This document shows, one piece after another, positions 15,001-30,000 of a DNA stretch of 64,000 nt. The DNA lies in contig NW_008710370.1 of NCBI RefSeq assembly GCF_000327385.1, forward strand, positions 4,193,739-4,257,738. The letters run 5' to 3'. A program made the translations under genes and the position numbers. The notes below the pieces were generated by a model. The model worked only from the letters and a program-made list of their open reading frames with translations. It had not been told where the DNA came from and ran no database searches. Origin of the DNA: Lottia gigantea. Taxonomy: Eukaryota; Mollusca; Gastropoda; Lottiidae. The number at the start of each line of letters is the position of its first letter. Within the stretch, counting starts at the first letter, position 1.

Positions 15001-18000
15001 AGTGATTTAAACTTTTACGTTTAGATATTATATGAGAAAAATAAGGATTGTAAGTTTGAAGTCAAAATATATTTTACCTTGACATTTTAGAGGATTATCA
15101 TTACTGTAACCAGTGGGACAATCAGAACATGTGTAGCCAAATTCAGAATCACCCACTTCTCCTTGTTTATCTGTACATGTCTGCAATGGGTCACATGGTT
15201 TAAATTCACATCCATCACTTTCTTTTTCACAATCTTCCCCTGGCAACAAAAAAGTTTAATTAGAGTTTGCAATATTTGATTCAGGTCATTTGCACATTAT
15301 GGCACATAATATTCCTTGTGTACAAATTGATTTAAAGGGACAGGTCGGTCATTTTTTTGACCAATCATACTTTAGTTTTAGAAACGGACTTTTTTTTTAG
15401 CTGAGCCAATCAGTAATAGTGTTCACAGCTCATCATCAAAATTTGAGCTTTCAAATTTGTATGTGTCCAGAATAAAGATACTCTGTGATAAATAGAAAAG
15501 ACATATATAGAAATAGTGAGTAAAATTCCTAGTGTTTATGTGATTATGTGATTTTCGTACATTTCTAGTGCTTCTGAAGACCATTTACATATATTCAAGA
15601 CTAAAATTAACCCTTAAAAATGGCACACCTGTCAAGGAAGATACTGTAGTTGTGACTACCCGATTCTCATATCATTTGAAAATTTAATGTTGTCATGACA
15701 ACAACAAACTAAAAATTTCTGTTTTATTCCATAGTATTTATGAATAATCTGAAGATTTATGGTGGACAAGAATGTCCTTGAAGTCATTCTTCAACTAAAT
15801 AGATTTCAACTTCCTAGTCCAAACTTTAAGCATTAAATAGAATTACAGCTCAAGTTTAACAAAACTTCAAGTCATCAGTAATGGCAGAGCACACTTACTG
15901 CTTGGAACACCTTATGCACTCTCAGACTTAGTTGTCAACTCTGTATCCTGAACATACAGTTCACATAGCTCATATTTCACTGAAAGTTTTAAAGTGCATT
16001 ACAGACATAAACCTAACTAAAATTACAAAGTCACATCTCGTTTGTTTTCTGATATTTTTTCATCTCTATTGTAATCTAACAAATTTTTTACCAAAAGTAG
16101 AATTTTTAACCAATCATATTGTTTCATATAGAACCCGTTTTAAAACAAGGAATTGTGAGCAATATTACAGCCTATCGGATTGCTTATCTCATCAAGAAAC
16201 AGCTTTTACATAATATACTTGGATTGGTTAAAAATGACCTTTGGTAGAAAATTATTAAGATTACCATGGAGACTAAATATAGCAGAAAAAAAAGATACAG
16301 AACTGTAATCTAATTTTAGTAAGATTGTATACACATAGACATACCTTCAAAACCATTTTTGCATACACATTTGCGGAGTCGGAAATAATTGGTTACAGGG
16401 GAGTTCCTAGTTTCACTGGAATGGCATGTTCCTTTACCATTACATAATGGACATAATGTAATGTCAATTTCTAATATTGGTGATTTTGCATTTTTACTAT
16501 CTATGGCTTGAAATCTGGAAAAAACTTTACATATTAATTTTTCATTTACATTGTTTAAAGATGGCTTTCCTTATTTTTATTTATGAACATGAAAATGCTA
16601 ATACTTATATAAATAGAAATAAGAGGTGTTCTAATGACTTGGAAAAATACCAGTTTGTCTCACATGTCTATAATGAATTCATAATTAGATAAATGAAAAG
16701 AGAATTACCAGCAGAATTCCAATGAGTGACCGATCAACAAAGGTTTGTTTATTCAGACTGTACATTCATGGACATTTATAATTGGTTAAAACTCAATAAG
16801 AGAATGATTAAGAATCAAATAGTGTGCTTTTAAACACTAAAAAATAAGGAATCCATCTTTAATATACTGTATATCTTGGTTATGGACAAAATGAACCCAT
16901 GGATGTATTTTTTATTAGGTCAATAACAATTTTTGCAAAAATTTTTGAAAACCATATACCAAAATCTAGATGAAAGTGTCTCTGGACTAATCTGAAATTT
17001 TTAACAAAAAAAAATCCTCCTGTTAATTTATTTAGGTCAAAACTATTTTACAAGTTTACTTCAATTTTTTTTTAGATTGATATGCATTATGGGAGGTGTT
17101 AGAAAACAAATGCCATGATCTATGTAAAATAAACACCTAATTGTAGAGAAATATGTGTCCTACAAATTCTAAAGGTTTCAACGAAAATTTAGCTGCTTAA
17201 TTAATAATTGGTAGGCCTACACTCCGTTTTTAATTAACTATTATAACAAATTCAGTTTGATCAAGATGTAGATACATAGATGTAAATAACATATTTTTGA
17301 AACATTTTTAGGTATTATTTATGTGTTTTTTTTAAATTTTGCATACTGCTCTTTAAGGAATAGTTTTCATAAATTTGAGCCAAATTTTTGTTAAATCTAC
17401 AAAAAAACCCAGAATGCCCCTTTAATAGTTAATTGCTAGAATATCTTTAAATGAACTTTTTGTAACAGATAACAACAGCCATAATTTAAATAGCAGACAT
17501 TGCATAGGTCAAAGTGTGCTTCACATTCTGTACAAAAGGCATGTCCTGGACAATTAAATCACAACGATTCATTTCTTTTTTGTTTTTCTGATATTTTTGG
17601 TCCCCATTGTTATTTGAAAATGTTTCTACCAATGATGATATTTGTAACCAATCAAAGTTTGTCATGTACATTCTGTTTCTTTTAAACGATGTAGAATTGT
17701 GAAACAGCATAAGTGAAAGAGGCTGATACTATTATTTCTCCACTTTGGGTTTATCTACTCCAAAATTTGTTTTTTCATCAAAAAACAGGCTCTTCTTGAC
17801 ACGCTTTGATTAGGTTAAAAAAAACTTAATTAGAAATGGGTAGAAAAATTATGGCATATTTGATCGAAAGATGATAAATTGTCGTGACCTAAGTTAAAGG
17901 TCAACCAATAGAATTCCAGGTGTGTATCACATGTTCACTTCAGCATGGCCGTTTCAACGAACTCAATGTCTTTGTCTTCCATTTCAGAAGAAAGTAAGTG

Positions 18001-21000
18001 GATTGTCAACAAGGAAAAAAAAATAGCACAAAAGGTAAAAGTTTTCTCCCTTGTGTCACTTCATTTTCAATCTGGATGAGATGTTGTTTATGGTAATTCT
18101 GCAAGAAGGCGCAAGAGGCGCTCCAGTCGCAATAAAAAATCAGTAAATGTGCGCAGCCTTAAACGTTTCAGAACTACTTACCCAATGCTAGCTATGTCAT
18201 TGTTGGATGGAGTCCATGTTGCTTTCTTAGATGGAGCATCATAATTAAAACCTGAGGCTGGCTGGTTGGTACCTGTTACTGAAACAGCATCGTTATTGCC
18301 ATCTGTTGTGGTCAGGGTTAAAGTTATTGCTTCACCCACTGTAGCTGTTATTTGTGGCTTGTCTACAGTGATTTGTGGAATCTCGTTTTCTATTAACAGA
18401 TAAGAGTTATAGTAATTCATTATTATCATTTCCAGTATATTCCATTAGGTAAACAGGGACAATCATTCCCATCTACCACAAAAGCACTTCATTTTATTTT
18501 ATGGACATGAATCAAAAAATTCATAGTTAAGATAATACCTCTCTGTGGATCCTGACCTGGTTCAGGGTTCAATTTAGATTGACAAATTTGATTAGCATTA
18601 TATTCCACCAAATTTCAGTTTTGGCTAATCAAGTTAAATTTTAATTGGCATTTCATATGAATTCAATTTCGATTTCAGTAACCATCAAAATTGTGCAGTT
18701 CGATCAGGTCGATCTTACCAATAACATTAGTTTCTTAAGGTTATAGAGACCGATATTAGTTGACGTATATTTCTAAAATTTGGCAGAAACTTCTCACGGA
18801 AAATATACAATTTGATTTACAGAAAGTCTAGGAAAATTTTAATTTTGGCTAATCATAAGTAATATGAAATAAACCGCGATGCAATACCGCTACATTGAAT
18901 TGAAACCTTGTTATAGTTCTTGGCCTAGCCTCTGTATAATGTTAAAACTCCAAACCATATAGAGCTGGGATAATTGGAGAAATAAGATTAGACCACCTCA
19001 GAGACAAATGTTGGACTTACCACGTGCACTGATCTCGCTTTCGGCATTCAAGTTGCGTTCCTTAGTAAACTTTGCAACAGCTGGATCTTGAGTTATAGTG
19101 TAATCAAAAATACAGAACTCTTTGTCACTTCCACCACAAACATTGGCACCATCAGAGAGTTGTTGAGGAGTGAAGTCACTGGCAAATATTGGTGTGAATG
19201 CAGGATCATTATAGTCTTTATAGGTAAGACCATTTTGATAGGTAAACAAAGATTCTGCTTCTGTCACAGCCCCTTGAAGAATGAAAAACAACATGCTTTA
19301 ATCAAGCCGTAAACATATGTACATATATTGTCATCTGAATGTATTTGCTTTAGTTCATTAAGATAAGTATTTTTAACAAAAAACTACAAGCCAAAGTTTC
19401 AATTTCGTATCGTGATACACATAAAGAACAGTTTTGCATCGTGTTACATATACAGATCAATTTCATATCGAAATACAGACCAGATCAGTTTTGTATTATG
19501 ATACAGACCAGATCGGTGATACAGACTAGATCAGTTTCGTATCGTAATACAGAGAAGATCAGTTTCTTATTGTGATACAGACTATATCAGTTTTGTATTG
19601 TGATACAGACCAGATCAGTTTTGTATTGTGATACAGACCAGATCAGTTTTGTATTGTGATACAGACCAGATCAGTTTTGTATTGTGATACAGACCAGATC
19701 AGTTTTGTATTGTGATACAGACCAGATCAGTTTTGTATTGAGATACAGACCAGATCAGTTTTGTATTGTGATACAGACCAGATCAGTTTTGTATTGTGAT
19801 ACAGACTAGATCAGTTTCGTTTCGTAATACAGACCAGATCAGTTTATATTATGATACAGAACTGACTTGTTTTTTGTTAAATATCATTTTTGTATCGTGA
19901 TACAGACCAGATGAGTTTTGTATTGTAATACAGATCAGATCAGTCATGTATTACGATACAGATCAGTTTTGTATTGTTCCAGTCTAAAATTAATGACAGA
20001 ATAAGAGCTTACATGTTTTTCCAGCCTCATAGACCTCCTTATCAGTTGATGTGCTTGATAGGATTTCACCATTTTTTTTGGTAATATCATTTGTCTTGTC
20101 ACCATCATAGTTACCAACTAGTCCTTTCACCTGAGCTGGAGCACCATCAGCTTTGAGAAAGTTTTTTGGTATACTAAATCCAACATTTAACATTCTTAGT
20201 GCCAAGTCCAATCTTAAGGTGACTCCTGAAATACCGTTTATGCATAATAATCATTAATAAGAATTTTACTAGACTTTTATTGTAGATCATATTTCAATGT
20301 TCTACTTGTGTTTATGTAGCTTCTGCAAAAACAACAGCATCTTGATTCATATTGCCAAATTTGTTGTTTCCATTTTCATTCAGACATATCATTAAGCTGA
20401 AATGAGGTGTTTTAAGATTGTGCAATACAATTCAATGGACATGTAAAATGATCAGCATCACCTTGAATTACTTGAATGATCTGAATTTATCAGATTCTGG
20501 CATTTGCTTTTGTGGAGATGGTAATGTGAGTTCAAGTGTGTTCATTAATCACTAAGAGCTTTGGCATTTGTCACTTAAAGGTGGGGCATGCTCCTTTAAA
20601 CATCCACTCTGTTACTGGAGCATAGAGCTCATAGAGCTCATATGGCAGCACATGGCTATATCGAAATTATTTTCTCATGTTTTAACTAGAAATTATTACC
20701 ATTTGAACTAATGATATCAGCTGTATTTTCTCCACTGCGTTTTAATGAAATGGCATTCGGTTTCATATAAAGATAATCTGCTTGTGCATAAAATTCCAAT
20801 GACACATCTTTTCCATTTACAAATAAAACTAGTTCTAAAAGACAGATATTATGAATTATTATACCTTACAATATAGATAGTGCACCACAGACAGCTGTCT
20901 CACGAGAGCCAACATGCATGAAAATCAGACAAAAAAAAGAGCCCTGTTAAGATGGGTTTTATGTGCAAATTCCTAGTAATTTAGAAGTAAGCCCCAGCAG

Positions 21001-24000
21001 TTGTAAAGTTCAGTTGAGACTGATTGATTAGCAGTGTTATTGTACAAAACGTGTTTGGCGCCTGAACATTGTTAAAAATGAGATCCTTGGGCTTCTAATG
21101 TGTTCATGGGAGAGGGCTTCCAGCTCATAGAACTGGTGTCGCCATACATTGCCGAGACCTTCCAATTCATTCCTGGGCACAGGATGGCATAGAAGAATGA
21201 AGAAAAGCTTATATGAATAGAAAATAAAGGTGTTCTAATGACTTGGAAAAATACCAGTTTGTCTCACATGTTGATAATTAATTCATAATTAGCTATATTA
21301 AAAGAGAATTACCAGCAGAATTCAATGAGTGACCGATCAAGAAAGGTCAAAAAGTATTTTTTTTTGTTTATCCAGAATGTACATACATGGACATTAATGA
21401 TTGGTTAAAACTCTTAATTATATGCAATAAGCATAACTGCTCTTTGAGCAGCTATGGAACTGTTAACAGAAAGCTTAGGGTCTATCCTTGTTTTGACAAT
21501 CTGGATCCTGGATTGATCATCATAGGAGTTGCAAATGACATGATTTCTTTCCAGAATTCGTGAAAATCTCTCAGCAAAATACCTTTTCAAATGCTCAAAG
21601 TTAAAAATTGTTGACAAACTTAACAAAGAATTCATATGCAATAAGAACATAATGATATGATTAAGAATACATGATAATTCATTAGAAACACCAATTAATC
21701 AAATAGGTTGCTTAATTTGACACTAAATAATCAGGAAACCCATCTTTAATTATGGACAGGAACGCTTAAATTGTTGCCAACTACCCAACTTTCTCTTTGT
21801 GGATCATAAACAAATATTATATACCGGTAATAGTTTTATGACATTTTGTTGAAGAACAAAGAAGGAAGAATAATTTTAAAATTCAAAGACAAGGGTGATA
21901 ACTCTATAAACAGAAATTACAAAGGTCACAGTAATTGTTGCAACAATTTGAATTTTTACATAATTGTGTATAATTCATTTGATTTTGCAGTCTGTAAAAA
22001 ACGAATTTTTCCCCAGCCTGACATATATCTATTTCTCAAAACTTACGATCAAAAGAATTCGATAATTCAACATGTATGGTATCTCCATTTTCATCTTTCA
22101 CTGCAAAAGCACCAAAAACTGTTGCAGCCAATTTAGCTCCCTGTGAATCTGTTACTTTCACAGTTCTGGCTTGGATGATAAATGTCTCTATTTGAAGGAA
22201 GGTGAATTCTCCTAAACCATTAAATGTGTAAGCAAATCCATCTGCTGTGGAAATGTGAGGATCACCAAAGCCAAAAACTGAAATAGAGTAGATTCATAAT
22301 CCAAGAATGTAAATTAATAGCAGCTGTGAACGGTTGTGAACAGTTGATAGAGCTCAATATCCATACTACTTTTCAAAATTAAATCAGTCCAACTCCAGTA
22401 ATTCAAAGTTTAGAATGTCATCACTTCAATTTGCATTATTCTGATTTTCAGTCTGTGGCTCTTGCAATTCCACTAAAACTAAATATTTTAGGACATCACT
22501 ATCTCAAGCTAGTATAAAATGATTTTCATTGTAACAAACAAATACATAGACTATATGATTATGCTTCTTGATTACCTTCAGACAACTAAAAAAACATAAT
22601 AAATTATGCATGGGTCTTATGTGGAAATAACACACAGAAATATAGTTCACAACCATTTTGCATCTCTAATAATCTAAATAAGTAGAATTTTAAAAAAATT
22701 CTATAACTTTTCAACTAAGCCTTCAAATCACATTTAAGGCTTTAGAAATTGTTTTAAATGTGATTTAAATGCTTTGTTGAAACAGTAACGAAAAATTCTC
22801 ACTTTTAAAATAGTGCTCAATACATCAATTGTAGAGCGATATAGAAATACCACTGTTAAAATAGTGCTCAATAAATCAATTGTAGAGTGATAAAGAAATA
22901 CCACTGTTAAAATAGTGCTCAATACATCAATTGTAGAAGCTATAGAAATACCACTGTTAAAATAGTGCTCAATAAATCAATTGTAGAACTATAGAAATAC
23001 CACTGTTAAAATAGTGCTCAATAAATCATTGTAGAGCGATATAGAAATACCACTGTTAAAATAGTTCTCAATAAATCATTGTAGAGCGATATAGAAATAC
23101 CACTGTTAAAATAGTGCTCAATAAATCAATTGTAGAGCGATATAGAAATACCACTGTTAAAATAGTGCTCAATAAATCATTGTAGAGCGATATAGAAATA
23201 CCACTGTTAAAATAGTGCTCAATAAATCAATTGTAGAGAGATATAGAAATACCACAGTTAAAATAGTGCTCAATACATCCATTGTAGAGCGATATAGAAA
23301 TACCACTGTTAAAATAGTGTTCAATACATCAATTGTAGAGCTATATAGAAATACCATTGTTAAAATAGTGTTCAATACATCAATTGTAGAGCGATATAGA
23401 AATACCATTGTTAAAATAGTGCTCAATACATCAATTGTAGAGCGATATAGAAATATTAAAACAAAAAATTAAAAACGTGTTGTTGTTACTCAGAATTTTA
23501 CGCTATGCGATCTTCAGACAACTGACATATTTGTTGAAAGGTTATGGCAGCTGTTTTCAACCTGTTTTTGTATGTGTTCCCAAATAGAATCAGCATGAAT
23601 ATGATGTCCATAACTAACGAAATTGTAACTATGATTGGATACCAGGCACGTTCTCGCATAGTTTGATAGTAATAAGAGACAATGTTAATTAAGACTGTGT
23701 ATAGTGTAGTCATCATATGAGATATTGTATATATTGTAGTTGGAAAGTTTTTATTTTTCACAGCCTGTGAATGGTTGTGATACATCAAATGTCCCCAAAA
23801 GAAAAGTGCAAATATCCCCACCTTGGGACATTTTCCTGTGGTTGAAACCGTATAATATTATAGCCTTTTTAAAATTTGATGTATAATGTGGCAGTAGTGA
23901 TTCAATATGGTTGTGAACTACATTTGTGTGTGTTATTTCCATGTAAGAACCATACATAGTTTCGTATGATGAAAACCTACCTAAATCTTCACTAGAAACA

Positions 24001-27000
24001 CTTAAACATTCCTTGGTTGGTCGAACTTGTCTGAAGAGATTACATTTTGAAGCCTGAATACAGCAATCGTTCCATGGGGTGAAATCCTCTTCTAGATACT
24101 GCGGTTTGTTGGTAAGGGGATTATATTTCAATAAGCTACCAGAGAATGGATCTGATACTATGAATTGTTTGGAATTGGTCTCATAACAACAAAGCTGAAT
24201 TTAAAAATAAATTGAATTGCTCAAAGTGTGCATATTTAAGTTCTATTATTAAGTCTCAAATTTAGCAAAACTTCCCTTATAATACAATAATACTTATATT
24301 TCAACATGCAAGACAATGATTCTGAAATAGTGGGAAATGACAAATCGTCCTACTTTTCTGCACGATGTGAGCTAATGAAGACGGGCAAGGCCATGCAGGG
24401 TGCAATGAGGGGAAAATTTGCCAGGACAGTGGCATAAGCCTGTTCTTTTTCGATTCCCAACTATAGGGATCTATATCGTAATTAGCGGGAGAGTGGCAAG
24501 CTATAAATAGCTTATAGCGCTACCAGAATACAACTACGGCAGAAAACTTGTTAGATTACAACAAAAAATGTAACATGAACATTTTTTTTTTAGAAAAAAA
24601 AACATGAAGATCTGATTGCAAATGCCATTTTTCAGTCATCAATCAGACATTCATAAACCTTAGAATCAATAGCACTAGTCTCATATACGTGAATAATAAT
24701 CTGTAATAATGTTCACAACTAACCATCGAATTTGAGCCCTCTAACAATTATGAGCATACAGACAAGAGGTTCTCCAGGCAAAGGGGAAACCGCTTTATGT
24801 GATTTACCTAACAGATCTAGTGCTTCTGAAGACTTCTGTCCATATATTCATTGCCCATTTTTTTTATGACCAATCATACTTTAGTCTCCGAAACTGGAAT
24901 TTTTTAGCTAAGCCCATCTAAAATAGTGTTCACAGCTCACAAAATTTTAGTCTTCAAATGCATGTGTGTCCAAAATTATCCGCTTTTGAATGTTAAAATG
25001 ACGACTCTTCAATTTAAGATACTCTGTGACATATAGAAAAGACATCTATAGAGGTAATGAGTAAAATTAATAGGTTGAAGTATTTTTAAAGGAATTATGT
25101 GATTTTGTACATTTCTAGTACTTCTGAAGACTATTTAAATATATTCAAGACTAAAATCAACCCCCCAAAATTGCGCACCTGTCCCTTTAATTATATCAAA
25201 ATATTGAAATATTAAAACAACGTTTGAAATAAAATATCAATAAAACTTACTCTGGAGTATGTTCCATGTAGATTCAATGTATTGATAGCATAGCATACTC
25301 TATTAGCATCATTTATTTCTTCCTCAAATTTTCCACTTAAAAAGTCTTTAGTACATGGACAGCTTGGCACTTCAGCATTTTTGGTTTTGTATTCATTCTT
25401 ATTCTTTGCTTCTTTAGCGTGAAATACTTTACATCGTTCAAGATAGTTGGCTGTTATCTCACCGACTTTATAGATCCATATACCATTTGATACTATAAAG
25501 CGACATTAAATTTATATAAGACATCAGTTTTCAGGAAATCAGGCCCCGTATTCTCGAAACAATCTTAGCGCTAGGACATCCTGGGGTCTGTCTTTAGGTT
25601 TGGTCAAGATTGTTTGGTTTAAAGAGTGTGCTTTAAAACTTAACTGTGTTTTCAAGACAGGACAGATTATTATTGTCATTCTAAATTGTAGGTGACCGCT
25701 TGGCTCAGGGAGTTGCTTGCTAACCTGAAGGTCCAGGGTTCAATCCCGGCATAGGTCGAGATAATACCTTCGGATTTCAACCAGGTTCCCCCCTGTCAGT
25801 GATGCAGGTAAGCTGGGCTGACATGAAAAATGGATCTTGTCGTTCGGATGGGATAATAAACAGAGGCCCCGTGTGCTACAGACTGTGCACTTTAACGAAC
25901 CCTTGACAGCTGGAAAAAGAGCAGGCCGACGTTGTCCTGGCAATATTGCACCCAGCATGGCGTCGCCTATCTTCAATAGACAACACGTACAGAAAAATAA
26001 AACTCATGTCATTTCATTTGAAACCTCGTATTACATTATGCGAAATTACTTTTCGAGAAAAATGCAAAAAATTGTTTGTAGACCTAGGCGTATTAGGTTA
26101 AAATCTTATTTATTACTCTTTTCATCGCTATATGTAGTTTTCAATTCTTTGACAATTTAAACCTGGTATAATAATTTTAGTACTCTGACCTATTCACCCA
26201 TAACTCTCGTATACAAGGATTTTCTGAAAGATTGATGCCGTGTATATTATATAATCTTTTACACGGTTTTAAATCTGATTGTTAATATACGTGTTATATA
26301 ATTAATGATTTTGTGTATTTACAACCAACTTAGGAATAAGAGGTTTTGATCACAAGATCTGCTCTTTTACAAGCTTCCGAACGGAAAAAGTCAAAATGAC
26401 CAAATATGGCATATACGAAGTTTCAAGCGGTCACCCTCGATATGTATACTATGAACCTACCTGTATTTCCCTTCAATGATTTCATACTAGTAATCAGTGG
26501 ATCTTGAGAATATTCATTGACTGTAAAACCTTGATCATTTCTGAAACCAATTACTACATTACTGGTCTCTGCCCACGTATTATCACCATAAAAATACAAA
26601 GCGTAGGTTTCAAAACCATCACTTACCAATACCAGTTGAAATGTTGCATGCTAAAATAAAATAATATATTGAAGAGAGGCCAATGGCTTTTATATCAAAG
26701 AGATGGGATATAGAGTAAAATCTTACATGGCAGTGTTCCTACACAATCTGTAATGTTATGAGTGAAACGTCCGAGGGGGTCGAAATATCCTAGTTATAGG
26801 ATTTATGCGCTAAAAACTTGCTTTCCAGGCTGCGAGGGGGGCGGCGGCTGCCCCTTGTGACAACCCCCAACCCCCCTTTTGGCTTTGAAACAACCTTAAA
26901 AAATCTTACATAAAAACTTTCCTCCTAATGTATTTAAATATTTTCAATTTAAGTAATATCGCATTGTATCAAGGTCAAAATGACCTCTTTTGCGATCTAA

Positions 27001-30000
27001 TCCTATGATTTGCCAAAACTAATAGTAAAATTCATCACATCTGCAAGTCAAATCAAAACGTATATTTTTCATGAAAATTATTGTCCAATTCGGGCAATAT
27101 AAGAGCAACTCTCGGTATTCAGAGGTTCTGTAACACATTTTGTAAGAGCCTTGGTTCTTTCCATGACGTTTGGTAACGTCGAACAAATGGTGGTTGTGTG
27201 TTCTAATCTCAATCGGCATGTGAAAATTGTTGTCAAAAAGAAGTTCACTCACCTGTGAAGCAGTTTCATATATTTTAGATATTTCTTTCCATGTCACAAT
27301 TATAACAGTTGTTGCCTCAAATGAAGTTTTGGGTGCAAAGTTTTGAACATCTAAAGATGCCCTGGTCAAGACAGCTTGTGATTCTACCGAAATAGATTCC
27401 GTAAGGGTATGTGCTTGATAGAATATATCCCCATTTATATCTGCATCCAGATCAGTCCAAGCTACAGCCAAGATGTCATATGTAACATTATCAAGTGAAG
27501 CACTCTTAGGTCCAGCAGTTTTCACTAAACTTAAAAATCCATTGGAAGATATCTGGAAAATATATTGATAAATCAAATGTCAGAAGGGAAAATTCATACA
27601 AAAAACTTACATCAAGCATACTTTTAAATTTTATTCAGATTTGCCTATGCAATGGGATAAGTCATTCTAATTCAGGTAGAAGAGTTCAATTGAACTAATT
27701 CTTATCCATTTTAAAGATGGGTTCCCTTATTTTCATTTATGAAAATGAAAATGAAAATACTTATATGAATAGAAAGTAGAGGTGTTCTTATGACTTGGAA
27801 AAATACCAGTTTGTCTCACATGTTGATAATTAATTCATAATTAGCTAAATTAAAAGAGAATTACCAGCAGAATTCCAATGAGTGACCGACCAAGAAAGGT
27901 CAAAAAGTTTTTTTTGTTTATCCAGACTGTACTTACATGGACATTTATGATTAGTTAAAACTCTTAATTATATGCAATAAGCATAACTGCTCTTTGAGCA
28001 GCTATGGAACTGTTACAGAAAGCTTAGGGTCTATCCTTGTTTTGACAATCTGGATCCTGGATTGATCATCATAGGAGTTGCAAATGACATGATTTCTTTC
28101 CAGAATTCGTGAAAATCTCTCCGAAAAATACCTTTACAAATGCTCAAAGTTAAAAATTGTTGACCAACTTACAAAGAATTCATTGTGTAGTGAAGAGCCA
28201 TAGGGTATTTTGGATGGTATAGTAAGAGTACCAACAGAGTCTTCACCGTCAGGTAGCTTCGAATCAGATTGACTTGTACTGTATAATTCTAAATATAGTA
28301 ACATGTACAATACAAAATCATATCAATCTCGAGGAAGTTTGGGTTTAATATTGTGAACAGAACTTTTATTTAAGTTGGTAAAACCAAAATACCATTCAAG
28401 AAATTCAAAAAAGTAAAGAAGCAAGATCGGATGTTACTAGCAAAAACAAAACAAGTTTATATACAAAAAACAGAGAAGCAATTTGGGTTTGTGGAAGTCT
28501 ACCATTGGTAACACGGCCTTCCAGACACCAGAAATTCAAATCCAAATCAACTCAAGGCTGTGAAATCATCGGCTTTAAACTTACCAGTTGTTCTGCAATA
28601 CAAAAAGAAAAAATACAAAAAATTAAATTTGTTAGACAAGATAGTTATCAGGTTGAGAATGTTACAATAAAAATATGACAGTGGCTATTCGCACCGCGAC
28701 AGTATAAAAATGGGCATTAAAAAACCTAACAAAGTCACTTAATATCATTCTTGACAATCAAAATGTCTTCACGCTTTAAAAAAAAAACTACGCGCCTAGT
28801 GTATCTTTTTTTTTTTATCTGTAACGTTGTTAACAGACATAGAGAACATGCATCGTGACGATGCAAATAGCCAGTGCGTAAAAATACAATATTGCTGCTG
28901 TCTCTACACTGTTCTGCTACATTTACTGAATCTGTCTCTAACTTTAAAGGTATTAGAAGATCAAGGTTACGCGTTATTGAACTATGCTCTTCAGATGAGT
29001 CGCAATCAAAATAGAGAAACTATCATATCCAGAGGAAATACAATAAAGCAGATTTCGATCACTTAGGTCATCAAAAAGAGCAATTTTGCTCGAAAAGAGA
29101 ACAAGAGCAACTGTTGGTGACTGTTGGTGAGCTCAGGTTCCCAATTGCATCGGTGGATCAGATTCTACCAGATGTCACCAGAAGCTAGCAGTCGTTGACA
29201 ATACAGTTGCTCTCAGATTCAGTTAATCAGAAGGTAGACCTGAGCCATTTTTAAGGCTTGTTATTTCTCAACTTACCCACAGAAGTATAAGCCAGCTACA
29301 TTCAAAATACACTGTTGTTGAGCAGGACACAACTCACAAATTGCAGCAACTTAAAAAAATAATTAAACATTTTGAAAAATAACAATAAACTTCATCATAA
29401 ACTGGCAGTCTAAAATAGGAAGGCTTACAGTAGGCCAGTCCAAATAAAGCCTATGGTGACCTTCACTATATATAGAATTATTAGCTACTAGTAGGGGGAA
29501 ATTGTGAAGGAGTTCAGTTTAGGTCATAATGTTCAAGATAAAAAAGCTTCTGATCCCAAGAATGAGGTTTTATGAACAATTTTTATTGCACTTTTCAGTA
29601 TTCCTTACATATGATAGTATCGTATATCAAACACGACTGTTGAAACATTGGTTTTGCATAATTTATTGAAATTGATAGGTATACATGTGGATGCCAAACA
29701 ATATACGCCCACTTCCCTTTTTTCAGTACATCAAGGGCAGTCGTCAAATTGTACCAAAAATATTATAAATATAAGATATTGTTGATTTAAACAATGACAC
29801 AAAATTTAATAATCTTCGAAAAAATATTTCTGTTCACATGCGACATTTAACATAATTTCATTGTAACGAGGGTTAAAACTTTCATACCCTAGTGGATTGT
29901 GGAATCGTACTCAAATTCGAACTTGTCCAAGATCTTCTGGATATAAAGAAGATCACACCAAATGTTCTCGGATCAAGACTGTAGCTCTTTGTGGACGGAC

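Noticed and set aside
19400-19978. CRISPR-like array (28-bp repeats)
   Set aside because: Repeats are directly abutting without spacers, in an intron of an animal gene.
22734-23472. Long open frames on both strands encoding repeated [13 protein letters not shown] / [11 protein letters not shown]
   Set aside because: They follow the ~50-bp minisatellite units exactly; no independent signal.
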